NCBI RefSeq assembly: GCF_001905665.1
Contig: NZ_LIVX01000013.1
Span: 140,867-204,866 of the forward strand
From: Streptomyces sp. CB02261
Lineage (GTDB): Bacteria > Actinomycetota > Actinomycetes > Streptomycetales > Streptomycetaceae
Direction of reading: 5' to 3'
Length of the DNA: 64,000 nucleotides
Below the pieces are notes generated by a model, which did not search any database, was not told the origin of the DNA, and was given only the letters and a program-made list of their open reading frames with translations. The translations under genes and the position numbers were made by a program. Shown in pieces: positions 42,501-50,381 of this stretch (within the stretch, counting starts at the first letter, position 1; every line of letters begins with the position of its first letter).

Positions 42501-44225
42501 GGCGCCGAGACGGGCTGGGCGCCCGACCTCGGGACCGCGCGCCGCGCGATCCGGGTGCGGATCGGGGGCGTGGAGCACTGGGCCGCGATCGAGGACGCCG
42601 GCCGGCTGCGGGACGCCCTGGGCACGGCCCTGCCGGTCGGCGTGCCGGAGGCCTTCACCGAACCGGTCAAGGACCCGCTGGGCGACCTCCTCGCGCGGTA
42701 CGCGCGCACGCACGGCCCGTTCACCTCCTCCCAGGCCGCCGCCCGCTTCGGCCTCGGCGCGGCCGTGACCGACGGCGCCCTCCAGCGGCTGGCCGCCTCG
42801 GGCCGCGTCGTCCAGGGCGAGTTCCACCCCTCCGGCATCGGCCAGGAGTGGTGCGACGCCACCGTCCTGCGCCGGCTGCGCCGCCGCTCCCTGGCCGCCC
42901 TGCGGCACGAGCTGGAGCCGGTGCCCCCGGCGGCGCTCGCCACCTTCCTGCCGCAGTGGCAGCACCTCGGGAGCAACAGCCTGCGGGGCATCGACGGCCT
43001 CGCCCGAGCGATCGAGCAGCTCCAGGGCGCGCCCGTCCCCGCCTCGGCCCTGGAGAAGCTGATCCTGCCGTCCCGGGTCCTGGGCTACACCCCGGGGCTC
43101 CTCGACGAGCTGACGACCACCGGCGAGGTCGTCTGGGCGGGCGCCGGCGCACTGCCCGGCAAGGACGGCTGGGTCTCGCTGTACCTCACGGACGCGGCGC
43201 CGCTGCTCCTCCCGCCGCCGCACCCGCTGGAGCTGTCCGCGCTGCACGAGTCGGTGCTCACGGCCCTCTCCGGCGGCTACGGCCTCTTCTTCCGCCAGAT
43301 CGCCGACCAGGTCCGGGCCACCACCCACCCTGACGCGACCGACCCGCAGCTCGCCGACGCCCTCTGGGACCTGGCGTGGTCGGGCCGGCTCACCAACGAC
43401 ACCCTGGCCCCGCTGCGCGCGCTCCTCGGCTCGGGCCGTACGGCCGGATCCACCGCCCACCGCGCGCGGCGCACGGTGCCCCGCGGCCGGTACGGCACGC
43501 TGACGCAGGCCGCCAGGACCGCTTCCCGCACGGGGCCGCCCACGGTCTCGGGCCGCTGGTCGCTGCTGCCCCCGCTCGAACCGGAGCCGACCCATCGGGC
43601 GCACGCCCTGGCCCGCACGCTCCTGGACCGGCACGGCGTGGTCACCAGGGGCGCGGTGGCCGCCGAGGGCGTGGAGGGCGGCTTCTCGGCCACGTACCGG
43701 ATCCTGGCCGCCTTCGAGGACAGCGGTCAGGCCCGGCGCGGCTATGTCGTGGAGGGCCTCGGCGCGGCCCAGTTCGCGATGGACGGCGCGGTGGACCGGC
43801 TGCGGGCGGCGGCGACCGCCCGCGACCGCGGCGCCGAGGCGGCGGCCGGTCCACGGGCGCTGGTCCTCGCCGCGGCCGATCCGGCGAACGCGTACGGGGC
43901 GGCCCTGTCCTGGCCCGAGTCCCCGACCGACGCCGGTCACAAGCCGGGGCGGAAGGCGGGCTCACTGGTGGTCCTGGTCGACGGCGAGCTGACGCTCTAC
44001 ATGGAGCGGGGCGGCAAGACGCTGCTCTCCTGGGCGACGGAGCCGGACGACCCCGCCCTGACGGCGGCGGCCGAGGCGCTGGCGGCGGCGGCCCGTGCGG
44101 GGACGCTGGGCACGGTCACGGTGGAACGGATCAACGGCGGGACGTCCCTCACGTCCCCCCTGTCCCGCCCCCTGGAAGCAGCCGGCTTCCTGGCCACCCC
44201 CAGAGGCCTCCGCCTCCGCCCCTGA
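39576..44225 (+). CDS. lhr: ATP-dependent DNA helicase Lhr
   Basis: A 1549-residue superfamily-2 helicase of the long (Lhr-core plus C-terminal domain) type. Motifs: Walker A APTGSGKT at about 45-52, DEVH in VILDEVHAV, SAT in GLSATVRP, HHGSVSKEQR, and motif VI RVGRAGHQVG. The winged-helix/beta-barrel Lhr-core and a large C-terminal region follow. Lhr is a 3'-5' translocase for single-stranded DNA and RNA:DNA hybrids, induced by DNA damage in mycobacteria. Start: ATG at 39576, consistent with the leaderless promoter; ATG at 39567 is possible. nei follows after 35 nt and may be in the same unit. Confidence 0.97.
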   Translation: MVRSALDSFSPATRGWFTGAFTAPTAAQEGAWQAIGAGSDVLVVAPTGSGKTLAAFLASLDRLASSPPPAEPKKRCRVLYVSPLKALAVDVERNLRSPLTGIRQESVRLGLPEPDVRVGIRSGDTPPAERRSLATRPPDILITTPESLFLMLTSATREALAGVETVILDEVHAVAGTKRGAHLALSLERLDELLPRPARRIGLSATVRPVDEVARYLSPGRAVEIVQPPSGKEFDLSVVVPVEDMGELGGSPASEGKDGGDKPSIWPHVEERIADLVQAHRSTIVFANSRRLAERLCNRLNEIAYERATGEPLPDTGSPAEIMAQSGAAQGAPALLARAHHGSVSKEQRAQVEEDLKAGRLPAVVATSSLELGIDMGAVDLVVQVESPPSVASGLQRVGRAGHQVGAVSTGVVFPKYRGDLVQAAVVTERMRSGSIESMRIPANPLDVLAQQLVAIVALDTWQVDDLLALVRRAAPFSSLPESAFTGVLDMLAGRYPSDAFAELRPRVVWDRVAGTVTGRPGAQRLAVTSGGTIPDRGLFGVFLAGSDPKKGGGRVGELDEEMVYESRVGDVFTLGTTSWRIEDITRDRVLVSPAPGVPGRLPFWKGDQLGRPLELGRALGAFLREVGALTDDDARLRLLAAGLDAWAADNVLAYLKEQREACGHVPDDRTILVERFRDELGDWRVVIHSPFGAQVHAPWALALGARLAERYGMDAQVMHADDGIVLRLPDADLMGLDMGLDLLDHEPVDPGRHLDTTYDADKAPVGAADALFDKGEIEQIVTDQVGGSALFASRFRECAARALLLPKRNPGKRTPLWQQRQRAAQLLQVASEFGSFPIVLEAVRECLQDVFDLPGLKELMGDIEARRVRLVEITTPEPSPFARSLLFGYVAQFLYEGDSPLAERRAAALSLDSRLLAELLGQAELRELLDPDVLTELERELQWLTEDRRIKDVEGVADLLRVLGPLTDAELVERGAETGWAPDLGTARRAIRVRIGGVEHWAAIEDAGRLRDALGTALPVGVPEAFTEPVKDPLGDLLARYARTHGPFTSSQAAARFGLGAAVTDGALQRLAASGRVVQGEFHPSGIGQEWCDATVLRRLRRRSLAALRHELEPVPPAALATFLPQWQHLGSNSLRGIDGLARAIEQLQGAPVPASALEKLILPSRVLGYTPGLLDELTTTGEVVWAGAGALPGKDGWVSLYLTDAAPLLLPPPHPLELSALHESVLTALSGGYGLFFRQIADQVRATTHPDATDPQLADALWDLAWSGRLTNDTLAPLRALLGSGRTAGSTAHRARRTVPRGRYGTLTQAARTASRTGPPTVSGRWSLLPPLEPEPTHRAHALARTLLDRHGVVTRGAVAAEGVEGGFSATYRILAAFEDSGQARRGYVVEGLGAAQFAMDGAVDRLRAAATARDRGAEAAAGPRALVLAAADPANAYGAALSWPESPTDAGHKPGRKAGSLVVLVDGELTLYMERGGKTLLSWATEPDDPALTAAAEALAAAARAGTLGTVTVERINGGTSLTSPLSRPLEAAGFLATPRGLRLRP

Positions 44226-44260
44226 CCGCACGCCCCTCCCCCACCCGGCACACTGGACCC

Positions 44261-45070
44261 GTGCCCGAAGGAGACACCATCTGGCAGGCGGCCCACCGTC
44301 TGCACACCGCCCTGGCCGACCGGGTCCTCACCCGCTCGGACCTCCGCGTGCCCCGGTTCGCCACCGCCGACCTCACCGGCCGGACCCTCCTCGACGTCAC
44401 CTCACGCGGCAAGCACCTGCTCGCCCGGATCGAGGGCGGCCTCACCCTCCACTCCCACCTCCGGATGGACGGCTCATGGCGGGTGTACGCCACCGGGGAG
44501 CGTCCGCGCGGCGGCCCCGACCACCAGATCCGCGCGATCCTCGGAAACGCGGAGTCCACCGCGTACGGCTACCGGCTCCCTGTCCTCGAACTGATCCGCA
44601 CCGCGGAGGAGTCCCGTGTGGTGGGCCATCTCGGCCCGGATCTGCTCGGCCCGGACTGGGACCCGGACGAGGCGGTCCGCCGACTGGCCGCCGACCCGTC
44701 CAGGACCCTGGGTGAGGCGCTGCTCGACCAGCGGAACCTGGCCGGCATCGGCAACGTGTACAAGTCGGAGCTGGCCTTCCTCGCCGGCGTCACCCCCTGG
44801 CTGCCGGTCGGCGAGCTGGACCCCGAGGTTCCGGAGCGGCTCGTGGTGACCGCCCACCGCCTCCTGGAGGCGAACAAGGACCGCCCCGACCGGCGCACGA
44901 CCACCACAGCGCGCCACCGAGGCACCCAGCTGCACGTCTACGGCCGCGGGGGGCACCCCTGCCTGCGCTGCGGCACCCCGATCCGCAAGGCGGAACTCGG
45001 CGACCGGGTCACGTACTGGTGCCCGGGCTGCCAGCGGGGCCCCGACAGCGACACGACCCCCACCGCCTGA
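44261..45070 (+). CDS. nei: Endonuclease VIII-type DNA glycosylase Nei
   Basis: A 269-residue Fpg/Nei bifunctional glycosylase/AP-lyase. Mature N-terminus PEGDTIW supplies the catalytic Pro and Glu; helix-two-turn-helix segment LLDQRNLAGIGNVYKSE; C-terminal zinc finger CLRCGTPIRKAE...YWCPGC. It removes oxidised bases. Start: GTG at 44261; CACACT (44249-44254) ends 6 nt upstream, so it may also have its own leaderless promoter besides readthrough from lhr. Pairing with lhr is common in actinobacteria. Confidence 0.95.
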   Translation: MPEGDTIWQAAHRLHTALADRVLTRSDLRVPRFATADLTGRTLLDVTSRGKHLLARIEGGLTLHSHLRMDGSWRVYATGERPRGGPDHQIRAILGNAESTAYGYRLPVLELIRTAEESRVVGHLGPDLLGPDWDPDEAVRRLAADPSRTLGEALLDQRNLAGIGNVYKSELAFLAGVTPWLPVGELDPEVPERLVVTAHRLLEANKDRPDRRTTTTARHRGTQLHVYGRGGHPCLRCGTPIRKAELGDRVTYWCPGCQRGPDSDTTPTA

Positions 45071-45090
45071 AGGACCACCCCGCCCCCACA

Positions 45091-45150
45091 CCTCCGACCG
45101 GCACCGTCAAAGCCCCACCCCTCCGACCGGCACCATCAGAAAACCCCACC
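45091..45150 (+). repeat. Imperfect ~29-bp direct duplication after nei
   Basis: CCTCCGACCGGCACC starts two near-identical units at 45091 and 45120, between nei and the SDR promoter. Confidence 0.75.
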
Positions 45151-45176
45151 GCCACCCCCACCACGAACCCCATCAA

Positions 45177-45206
45177 TTGACGCCCCGTCAGATTCCCCCG
45201 TACCGT
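45177..45206 (+). promoter_or_regulatory. SDR promoter with embedded inverted repeat
   Basis: TTGACG (45177-45182), 18-nt spacer, TACCGT (45201-45206), ending 6 nt before the ATG at 45213, so probably leaderless. The inverted repeat TGACG-CCC-CGTCA (45178-45190) overlaps the -35 box and resembles sites of TetR-like repressors. Confidence 0.6.
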
Positions 45207-45212
45207 CCCCCC

Positions 45213-45980
45213 ATGGCGACCCTCCCGGCATACGACCTCACCGGCCGCACCGCCTTCGTCACCGGCGCCGCGAGCGGCATCGGCCGCGCGACGGCGCTCC
45301 TCCTCGCCGAGGCCGGCGCCACGACGCACTGCGCGGACCGGGACGGACAGGGAGCCGAGGAGACCGCGGCCCTGATCGCCCGCGCGGGAGGCACCGCACA
45401 CCCGCACCTCCTCGACGTCACCGACCGGACCGCCCTGGCCGCCGCCGTCCACGCGGCGGGGCCGCTGCACGTCATGGCCGCGATCGCCGGCGTCATGCAC
45501 ACGAGTTCGGTCCTGGAGACCCGCGAGGAGGATTTCGACCGCGTGCTCGCGGTCAATTTCAAGGGCGTGCTGTACGCGTGCCAGGAAGCGGCCCGCTCGA
45601 TGATCGACGCCGGCGTCCCCGGCTCGATCGTCACGATGGCCTCGGGGGCGATGGACACCGCGAGCCCCGGGCTCCTCTGCTACAGCGTCACCAAGGCGGC
45701 CGTCGTCCAGCTCACGAAGACCCTGGCGACGGAGGTGGGCCCGTACGGCATCCGGGTCAACACGGTCGCCCCGGGCTGGGTCCGCACCCCCATGACGGAC
45801 CGCCACGAGCCGGCCGCGCAGCAGCAGGCGGAGGCGGCGATGATCCGTCACTCACCGCTGGGGCGGGTCGGGGAGGCCCAGGACATCGCTCACGCGGTCC
45901 TGCATCTGGCCTCCGACGCCTCCGCGTTCACGACGGGTCAGATCCTGCGCCCCAACGGTGGCGTCGCGATGCCCTGGTGA
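45213..45980 (+). CDS. Short-chain dehydrogenase/reductase (SDR)
   Basis: A 255-residue classical SDR. Cofactor motif TGAASGIGRA, NNAG-equivalent AIAGVMH, catalytic Ser in TMASGAMD, and YSVTK (Tyr-x3-Lys). The Asp in CADRD after the second strand favours NAD(H). The C-terminus GGVAMPW is family-typical. Substrate unknown. The gene overlaps the antisense membrane-protein gene by 53 nt at its 3' end. Confidence 0.93.
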   Translation: MATLPAYDLTGRTAFVTGAASGIGRATALLLAEAGATTHCADRDGQGAEETAALIARAGGTAHPHLLDVTDRTALAAAVHAAGPLHVMAAIAGVMHTSSVLETREEDFDRVLAVNFKGVLYACQEAARSMIDAGVPGSIVTMASGAMDTASPGLLCYSVTKAAVVQLTKTLATEVGPYGIRVNTVAPGWVRTPMTDRHEPAAQQQAEAAMIRHSPLGRVGEAQDIAHAVLHLASDASAFTTGQILRPNGGVAMPW

Positions 45981-46197
45981 GCCGTCGGACCACCGCGCCC
46001 GGCCGCCCCGACGAGGAGGCCACGTGCACCGGCAGCAGGCTCAGGCCCCAGCCCGACGCGGCCATCGCGGCCTCGACCGGCCCGGCCTCGCCGGGGGCCA
46101 GCACCAGACGCAACACCGCCCACCACCAGAGCCCCCCGGCCGCCAGCCCGATCGCGACCAGCGCGAGCGTCGCCGGCGGTACCCGTCGCCGTACCAT
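45928..46197 (-). CDS. Small membrane protein of unknown function
   Basis: An 89-residue protein with one or two hydrophobic stretches (ATLALVAIGLAAGGLWWWAVL) and a basic, disordered tail. A strong Shine-Dalgarno site, AGGAGGCGG, precedes the ATG at 46197. Its last 18 codons lie antisense to the SDR end. Its position next to dpsC fits a conserved Streptomyces slot. Confidence 0.65.
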   Translation of the reverse strand: MVRRRVPPATLALVAIGLAAGGLWWWAVLRLVLAPGEAGPVEAAMAASGWGLSLLPVHVASSSGRPGAVVRRLTRASRRHRWGAGSDPS

Positions 46198-46386
46198 GGC
46201 CGCCTCCTGCCGCCGACGCTAGACCGGCAGGATCACCCTGCGGGAGGGCGTACCGGTGTCAGACCCGGCGCGCACCGCGGATATCGCCACCACGGGCGCC
46301 GCCTCGTCGGCGAACGCCGCCACGGACGCCCTCGCCCACACCTCAGGCACCTCGACCACCGGAACCGTCACCGTCGCGACCCGTCC

Positions 46387-46857
46387 TCACACGCTCTCGG
46401 CCTGGAACATCCACGCGTGCTTCTCGAGTTCACCCGTCAGAGTGATCAGGATGTCCTCGCTGACCGGGTCGGGGTCACCGGTGGCCTCGATGCGCTCCCG
46501 CATCCGGGTGATGACGGCACCGAGCGAGGCGACGAGGATGCGGACCGCCTCCTCGTCCTTGATCCAGCCCTCCGGCACCTTTCCGATGGCGCTGGAGGAG
46601 GCCACGGTCGCCGAGCGTCCGTCCGGGCTCACACCGAGGGCGGAGGCGCGCTCGGCCACGGTGTCGGAGTGCTGCCGGGCGGTGTCGACCACCTCGTCCA
46701 GCTGCAGGTGAACGGAACGGAAGCGCGGCCCGACGACGTTCCAGTGCACCTGCTTGGCGACGAGGGCCAGGTCGACCAGGTCGACCAGCGCCCCCTGGAG
46801 CGCGTTGCCGACCGTCTTGAGGTCGGCCTCGGACAGCGGGCTCTTCACGACAGACAT
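46387..46857 (-). CDS. dpsC: Dps-family ferritin-like protein DpsC
   Basis: A 156-residue four-helix protein of the Dps family, which forms dodecamers that oxidise and store iron. Ferroxidase region: LVAKQVHWNVVGPRFRSVHLQLDEVVDTARQHSDTVAERASALG with the family His and Asp/Glu residues. Start ATG at 46857. It matches the third Dps (DpsC) of S. coelicolor by position next to clgR and cinA. It lacks long N- or C-terminal tails seen in DpsA. Confidence 0.92.
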   Translation of the reverse strand: MSVVKSPLSEADLKTVGNALQGALVDLVDLALVAKQVHWNVVGPRFRSVHLQLDEVVDTARQHSDTVAERASALGVSPDGRSATVASSSAIGKVPEGWIKDEEAVRILVASLGAVITRMRERIEATGDPDPVSEDILITLTGELEKHAWMFQAESV

Positions 46858-46969
46858 TGCGAATCTCCAACCAGTCGAACGTTTCCCCACCATGGCACGC
46901 CTCACCGGAACCCGGCATCTCAAACAAAACGCCCCGCGCGCGAAGGAAGAAGGAAGAAGTGCCCGCGTG

Positions 46970-47033
46970 CCCGCGCATGTGTCAGGAACAGCCCACGCAT
47001 GCGTCGAACGGCCCGCGCGTGCGTCAAGAACTG
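46970..47033. repeat. Three imperfect 20-22 bp direct repeats between dpsC and clgR
   Basis: Copies at 46970-46991, 46992-47011 and 47012-47033 share CCC(G/A)CGC(A/G)TG(T/C)GTC with an A-rich end. They lie between the clgR terminator and the dpsC start, so in the dpsC upstream region. Confidence 0.75.
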
Positions 47034-47047
47034 CGGGAAGAAAAGAA

Positions 47048-47092
47048 GAAGCCCCGGTCAGCACCCCACCAGGGGGTACCGACCGGGGCTTC
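47048..47092 (-). terminator. Strong terminator downstream of clgR
   Basis: GAAGCCCCGGTC (47048-47059) and GACCGGGGCTTC (47081-47092) pair perfectly over 12 bp, with a nested ACCCC/GGGGT stem inside. On the minus strand it is followed by TTCTTCTTTTCTTCC, so it resembles a true factor-independent terminator. Confidence 0.9.
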
Positions 47093-47104
47093 TCCCGCTT
47101 CGGT

Positions 47105-47488
47105 TCAGGCAGCGACGACGTCGACCGCTTCCGCGGGCGCCTTGATGGTCACCCGCTCGGTGGGGACACCCGCCACCGACGTCACCGACACCGAATTGAG
47201 CCTCGGGCGTACCGGTGTCGGCACCGGTTCGCTCGCCGCCGCCGACTCGGCCAGTTCGGCCAGTGACAGCTCGTCGCTCACTTCACGCATGAGCTCGGAC
47301 ATCCGTACGTCCAGCGCGTCGCAGATCGCGGAGAGCAGCTCGGAGGATGCCTCCTTCTGCCCCCGCTCCACCTCGGAGAGATAGCCGAGCGAGACTCGGG
47401 CGGACGAGGAGACTTCGCGCAGAGTACGGCCCTGACGCTGGCGCTGCCGACGCAGCACGTCACCCAACAGGCGACGGAGCAGAATCAT
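47105..47488 (-). CDS. clgR: XRE-family regulator ClgR
   Basis: A 127-residue regulator. The helix-turn-helix RTLREVSSSARVSLGYLSEVERGQKEASSELLSAICDALDV is the near-invariant ClgR core. ClgR activates clp protease and related stress genes in actinobacteria and is itself degraded by Clp; the C-terminus VDVVAA has the two-Ala ending expected of such an unstable regulator. Start: ATG at 47488 with GAGGAGGGAG 9 nt upstream; an open frame 11 codons longer lacks this. Confidence 0.92.
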   Translation of the reverse strand: MILLRRLLGDVLRRQRQRQGRTLREVSSSARVSLGYLSEVERGQKEASSELLSAICDALDVRMSELMREVSDELSLAELAESAAASEPVPTPVRPRLNSVSVTSVAGVPTERVTIKAPAEAVDVVAA

Positions 47489-47582
47489 CGGTGGCTCCCT
47501 CCTCGGACCGCGTAGCCGCATCCTTCACGCCCCACCGTACCGCCTCGCGCTGCGGCCGTGCGGGGAGCGATGTCGTGTTCAC

Positions 47583-48119
47583 TCAGGGCTGCAAACATCC
47601 ATTCCCCCCGTTGTGTTCCGTATCCTGTGCCCGCGCATTTCCCGAGAGTTCCTCACGGAGCAGTTCCAACACGCTCCGTACGCTCTCTCTACGGATGTCC
47701 GCCCGGTCGCCGTTCAACCGCAACGAGACCACTTTCCCGGCGCGGGCGCCGGTCGCGTCCGGCCCCGCGACCGCCACGTAGACGGTCCCGACGGCCTGTC
47801 CGTCCTGCGGGTCGGGCCCCGCCACCCCGGTCGTGGAGACGCCCCAGTCGGCGCCGAGCCGGTCCCGTACACCGGCCGCCATCTGCAGCGCGACCTCGGG
47901 GTCCACGGCGCCGCGCTCCGCGAGCAGGGCGCCGTCGACCCCCAGCAGCTCGTGCTTGAGGGCGGTCGCGTAGGCGGTGACGGACCCGCGGAAGACGGCC
48001 GAGGCCCCCGGCACCCCGGTGAGCTCCGCGGCCACCAGGCCCCCCGTGAGCGACTCCGCGGCGGCCAGCGTGTGACCACGCTCCGCGAGCAGCGCCAGCA
48101 CCCGGGCGGCCACGGTCAC
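47583..48119 (-). CDS. cinA: CinA-family protein (C-terminal domain; nicotinamide-nucleotide amidase type)
   Basis: A 178-residue stand-alone CinA C-terminal domain, an amidohydrolase that deamidates nicotinamide mononucleotide. Motifs: AESLTGGLVAAELTGVPGASAVFRGSVTAYATALKHELLGV, GADWGVSTTGVAGPDPQDG, GTVYVAVA. Start: GTG at 48119, overlapping the pgsA stop by 4 bp. The last 25 residues are variable. Confidence 0.9.
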   Translation of the reverse strand: MTVAARVLALLAERGHTLAAAESLTGGLVAAELTGVPGASAVFRGSVTAYATALKHELLGVDGALLAERGAVDPEVALQMAAGVRDRLGADWGVSTTGVAGPDPQDGQAVGTVYVAVAGPDATGARAGKVVSLRLNGDRADIRRESVRSVLELLREELSGNARAQDTEHNGGNGCLQP

Positions 48120-48790
48120 CGTGCCGCCGTCTCCGGTCGCGCCGCCGCCCGCTCCGCCGCGAGCCCCATGCGTCGCAGCACGACCGCCTGGCGTACGTAG
48201 TCCAGACCCGTGACGACGGTCAGCACGACGGCCACCGTCATCACCCAGAAGCGCAGGGTGGCCAGCGGCCCGGTGAGCATCAGCACGTACATGCCGACCG
48301 CCGTGCCCTGGGCCAGCGTCTTCATCTTGCCGCCGCGGCTGGCCGGGATGACCCCGTGCCGGATCACCCAGAACCGCATCAGGGTGATCCCCAGTTCCCG
48401 GGCCAGGATGACCCCGGTCACCCACCAGGGCAGGTCCCCGAGCATGGACAGGGAGATCAGTCCGGCCGCCATGATCGCCTTGTCGGCGATGGGGTCGGCG
48501 ATCTTCCCGAAGTCCGTGACCAGGTTGTACGCGCGGGCGAGGTGCCCGTCGAAGACATCCGTGATCATGGCGACGGCGAACGCCGCCCATGCCCAGGCGC
48601 GCCACGCGGGGTCGTGTCCGCCGTCCTGGAAGAGCAGCAGCACGAAGGCCGGCACGAGCACGAGCCGGATCATGGTCAGGATGTTGGCGATGTTCCACAG
48701 GCTGGCCTGGTTGACAGCCGCCGAGCCCAGCTTGCCGCGGGGCGCCGGCCTACCGGTCCCGCCCGTCGCGGATGCCGGGACTCCGGTCAT
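48116..48790 (-). CDS. pgsA: CDP-diacylglycerol-glycerol-3-phosphate 3-phosphatidyltransferase PgsA
   Basis: A 224-residue integral membrane CDP-alcohol phosphotransferase. The catalytic motif D-x2-D-G-x2-A-R-x8-G-x3-D-x3-D is complete in DVFDGHLARAYNLVTDFGKIADPIADK; about six membrane spans. It makes phosphatidylglycerol phosphate. Start: ATG at 48790, overlapping the rimO stop by 4 bp, with GAGGAGGCAGCC just upstream; an ATG at 48814 is not needed. Confidence 0.93.
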   Translation of the reverse strand: MTGVPASATGGTGRPAPRGKLGSAAVNQASLWNIANILTMIRLVLVPAFVLLLFQDGGHDPAWRAWAWAAFAVAMITDVFDGHLARAYNLVTDFGKIADPIADKAIMAAGLISLSMLGDLPWWVTGVILARELGITLMRFWVIRHGVIPASRGGKMKTLAQGTAVGMYVLMLTGPLATLRFWVMTVAVVLTVVTGLDYVRQAVVLRRMGLAAERAAARPETAAR

Positions 48791-50280
48791 CTGGCTGCCT
48801 CCTCGAAAAGACACTCGGCCACCAGGTCGACGCCCTCCGTGCCGACGACCTTCGCACTGACCATACGGCCGGGGGCCAGATCGGGGCTCGAACCGTCGGC
48901 CGTGGTCAGGACCACCTGACCGTCGGTCTCGGGGGCCTGGTGGGCAGCGCGGCCGATCACGCCGTCCTCCTCGTCGAAGGACTCGACCAGTACCTCAAGG
49001 GTCTCTCCGATCCGCTCTTCCGCGCGCTGGGCGGTGAGCTCCTCGGCGAGCCGGGAGAGGTGGGCGAGCCGTGCGTCGACGACGTCCTGGTCGAGCTTGT
49101 GCTCGTACGTGGCGGCCTCGGTGCCGTCCTCGTCGGAGTAGCCGAAGACGCCGATGGCGTCGAGCCGCGCGTGGGTGATGAAGCGTTCCAGCTCGGCGAA
49201 GTCGGCCTCGGTCTCGCCGGGGAAGCCGACGATGAAGTTGGAGCGGGCGCCGGCCGTGGGGGCCTTGGCACGGATGGTCTCCAGGAGCTCCAGGAAGCGG
49301 TCGGTGTCACCGAAGCGGCGCATGGCCCGCAGCACGTCCGGGGCGCTGTGCTGGAAGGACAGGTCGAAGTACGGCACGACCTTCTCGGTCGAGGTGAGGA
49401 CGTCGATCAGACCCGGCCGCATCTCGGCGGGCTGGAGGTAGCTGACGCGAACGCGCTCGATGCCGTCCACGGCGGCCAGCTCGGGCAGTAGGCCCTCCAG
49501 GAGCCGGATGTCCCCGAGGTCCTTGCCGTAGGAGGTGTTGTTCTCGGAGACCAGCATGATCTCCTTCACGCCCTGCTCGGCGAGCCAGCGCGTCTCGTTC
49601 AGCACGTCCGAGGGACGGCGCGAGACGAAGGAGCCGCGGAAGGAGGGGATGGCGCAGAAGGTGCAGCGTCGGTCGCAGCCGGAGGCCAGCTTCACGGAGG
49701 CGACGGGGCTGGTGTCCAGGCGGCGGCGGAGCGGCGCGCGGGGCCCGGAGGCGGGCGCGAGTCCCTCGGGGAGGTCGGACGGCGCGTCGACGGGCGCCTC
49801 GGCGGCGTCGCCGTGTCCGGGGAGCGCCACGGCGGCGGCGGCCTCCTGGCGCTCCACGGGGGACAGCGGCAGCAGCTTGCGCCGGTCACGCGGGGTGTGC
49901 GCCTCGACACTGCCACCGCTGAGGATGGTCTGGAGGCGGTTGGAGATGTCGGAGTAGTCGTCGAAGCCGAGTACTCCGTCGGCCTCGGGCAGGGCCTCTG
50001 CGAGCTCCTTGCCGTACCGCTCGGCCATACAGCCCACGGCGACCACGGCCTGGGTCCTGCCGTGGTCCTTCAGATCATTGGCTTCGAGCAGGGCGTCGAC
50101 GGAGTCCTTCTTGGCGGCCTCGACGAATCCGCAGGTGTTGACGACGGCGACGTCCGCGTCCTCGGCGTTCTCGACGAGCTCCCAGCCGTCCGCTGCCAAG
50201 CGGCCTGCGAGCTCCTCCGAGTCCACCTCGTTACGGGCGCAGCCAAGAGTGACAAGGGCGACGGTACGGCGTTCGGGCAT
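48787..50280 (-). CDS. rimO: Ribosomal protein S12 methylthiotransferase RimO
   Basis: A 497-residue radical-SAM methylthiotransferase that modifies Asp89 of ribosomal protein S12. N-terminal cluster cysteines in TLGCARNEVDSEE, VNTCGFVEAAKK and AVGCMAERYG; the radical-SAM motif is GCDRRCTFCAIPSFRG; TRAM domain at the end. An extra segment of about 50 residues (AAAVALPGHGDAAEAPVDAP) separates the two domains. Sister of MiaB at 7405, distinguished by ASGCDRRCTFCAIPSFRG. It leads the operon rimO-pgsA-cinA. Confidence 0.97.
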   Translation of the reverse strand: MPERRTVALVTLGCARNEVDSEELAGRLAADGWELVENAEDADVAVVNTCGFVEAAKKDSVDALLEANDLKDHGRTQAVVAVGCMAERYGKELAEALPEADGVLGFDDYSDISNRLQTILSGGSVEAHTPRDRRKLLPLSPVERQEAAAAVALPGHGDAAEAPVDAPSDLPEGLAPASGPRAPLRRRLDTSPVASVKLASGCDRRCTFCAIPSFRGSFVSRRPSDVLNETRWLAEQGVKEIMLVSENNTSYGKDLGDIRLLEGLLPELAAVDGIERVRVSYLQPAEMRPGLIDVLTSTEKVVPYFDLSFQHSAPDVLRAMRRFGDTDRFLELLETIRAKAPTAGARSNFIVGFPGETEADFAELERFITHARLDAIGVFGYSDEDGTEAATYEHKLDQDVVDARLAHLSRLAEELTAQRAEERIGETLEVLVESFDEEDGVIGRAAHQAPETDGQVVLTTADGSSPDLAPGRMVSAKVVGTEGVDLVAECLFEEAAR

Positions 50281-50381
50281 GGACTCAAGACTACTTCGTC
50301 CCGGCCGTTCCCCCGTCGCGCAGGGTTCACCTGCGCGACGGAGGTCACACCGAGGTCACGCCGGGGGTCGCCGGACGGGGC

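Noticed and set aside
39549..43940. 1463-codon minus-strand frame
   Set aside because: Antisense shadow of lhr, lacking helicase or other motifs.
45928..45980. Frameshift suspected where the SDR and the antisense membrane gene overlap
   Set aside because: The SDR ends with its normal C-terminal motif and the antisense gene has its own strong ribosome-binding site; the overlap is simple tail-to-tail.
46256..46711. Plus-strand frame MSDPARTADIATTG... with a plausible ribosome-binding site
   Set aside because: Most of it is antisense to dpsC and no family is recognisable; only the first 130 bp lie outside the dpsC gene.
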